This document shows positions 60,944 through 62,000 of a DNA stretch of 62,000 nt, piece after piece. Each line of letters opens with the position of its first letter. The stretch's first letter is position 1. The notes below the pieces were generated by a model. That model was not told the origin of the DNA and did not search any database. It saw only the letters and a program-made list of their open reading frames with translations. This DNA comes from Diphasiastrum complanatum. Taxonomy: Eukaryota > Streptophyta > Lycopodiopsida > Lycopodiales > Lycopodiaceae. The position numbers were made by a program, and so were the translations under genes. The stretch lies in the NCBI GenBank assembly GCA_029204225.1, contig CM055099.1:56641512-56703511 (forward strand). Direction: 5' to 3'.

Positions 60944-62000
60944 TAGGACAAGAGGTTTTGTTGAAATTGATAGGGTTAATTCAAACCAAAGCCGAAATTA
61001 GCAGTTTTTTGGAAACTAGTCAAATTTTGTGTAGCGAGTTGGATTTGATAGCTATCCTCAAAATTTTTGGTCCAGATCTTGTTGTGGGCTGTAGGAACCT
61101 TTTTCACACGTGTGAGGCTGTACAGCTCCGGTTTTGGTTGAGAAATTTCAAATTTTTTTAGAATTTGACTCACATACCCAATTTGAGTGATTTTTATTGC
61201 AAAATCAAGCATTTTCTATAGTAAATCTAATCATTTGATTAGTTCTTGGATTAGGTCAGCCAAAAAATTAAATTTGAAGCTTGAATTTGGTGCATTAATT
61301 GATTATTTGTGATTTTTTGAGTGCATGTTGAAGTTGAGAGAGATTTTGCTAAAAATCATAGATTAAGGAGTGATATGCAATGTGAGAGGTTGAAATCCAT
61401 TGTACCTTAATGACTCTTTCAAACCTTACAATCACTCAAACAAATGAGTAGGGTTGAACAATGTGACTTGGATCTCAATCTCTTTTCTAGAACTCTCAAT
61501 TTAAGCCAATCTATGTCAAATTATACAAAAGATTTGCATAGATGCTCTATATGCACTAGAAACCCTCAAAGATTTCAAGATCCAATTTTCTAAGAGTTCC
61601 TTCCTTTGTAGAGCGCAAGATCTAGAAGTTCGTTACGTGTTGTTATAGGTGAAGAATTAGTCTTCTCCTAGGTGATCAAATCTTTCTAAGTGGTATTAGC
61701 TCTTTGAAGCACAATATCTTAGTGAGAAAAATCACAACTTTTGATTTTGAATTTCATTCCAAGTCTTAAAAAGTAGAGTAATTGGTGTAATCCAATAGGA
61801 GTGATTGAATTCAATTTGTTGAGCAAAAATTGACATAGAATGTATGAAACTCAAATTAGTTCTATTCAACTTTCTTTGTGAGAGTGTGAGGGTCAATTTG
61901 TGATCCCATTGGATGTCTAGAATGAGGAGGAGTCCATATTTGAGATTTCATGCATGGTTGAGATCTTTGTGAATCTCTAGTTGTCTAATTTTTAAGTTTT
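60944..62000 (+). mobile_element. G element leader, continues beyond window
   Basis: Matches 32829-33900 over most of its length with small differences. It carries TTTTTCACACGTGTGAGGCTG at 61100-61120 and an inverted segment at 61404-61572 relative to the other copy. No coding frame of note; the body and 3' LTR are beyond the window. Confidence 0.85.

Overview
The window reads as repeat-rich nuclear DNA of a land plant. It holds a spliced C2H2 gene with the four-finger WIP domain (49372-50505), a family I know only from land plants. The Ty1/copia elements have primer-binding sites matching initiator-Met tRNA, and GT-AG introns and very long (GA)n arrays are present. I cannot name the species. 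Nothing points to bacteria, plasmids or CRISPR.

Layout. 1-1720: decayed Ty3/gypsy remnant (minus). 2183-11560: old copia-1 (plus) split in its RT by a nearly intact, young copia-A (3314-9548, minus; 5-bp target duplication AGAGA). 11889-16914: decayed Ty3/gypsy-2 (plus), with a TATA box and a 168-bp (GA)n array 3' of it. 16915-22260: low-copy island with a three-exon DNA-methyltransferase-like fragment (17650-18360) and one EF-G-like exon (22005-22102). 22318-26960: copia-E (plus) interrupted in gag by copia-D and carrying an inverted LTR piece. 26995-30480: right half of a nest (copia-C inside copia-B). 30490-31106: lone inverted LTR. 31850-41351: copia-F (plus), in which part of gag is replaced by an unrelated non-autonomous element (G) and whose RT holds a solo LTR. 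41352-43197: 3' end of a gypsy-type element with an antisense ORF and its 3' LTR. 43198-46440: left half of the copia-B/copia-C nest. 46441-49371: non-coding, with one LTR-like promoter. 49372-50505: the WIP gene, followed by a diverged tandem duplication of about 0.7 kb. 52046-57385: no recognisable genes, two microsatellites. 57386-62000: copia-I (plus) interrupted in integrase by a G element running off the window.

How it fits together. The WIP gene is the only convincing host gene with a complete conserved domain; the methyltransferase and EF-G pieces look like gene relics. The rest is layered LTR-retrotransposon history in which several layers can be ordered from target duplications and reading frames that resume across insertions. 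Several copia families share a palindrome (core CACACGTGTG) in R/U5 and leader, and three share a paired CT-rich/CTCGAG motif. Several rearrangements (copia-F/G mosaic, inverted fragment in copia-E, leader micro-inversion, split B/C nest) go beyond simple insertion. All alignments were made by eye, so boundaries marked 'about' are approximate.
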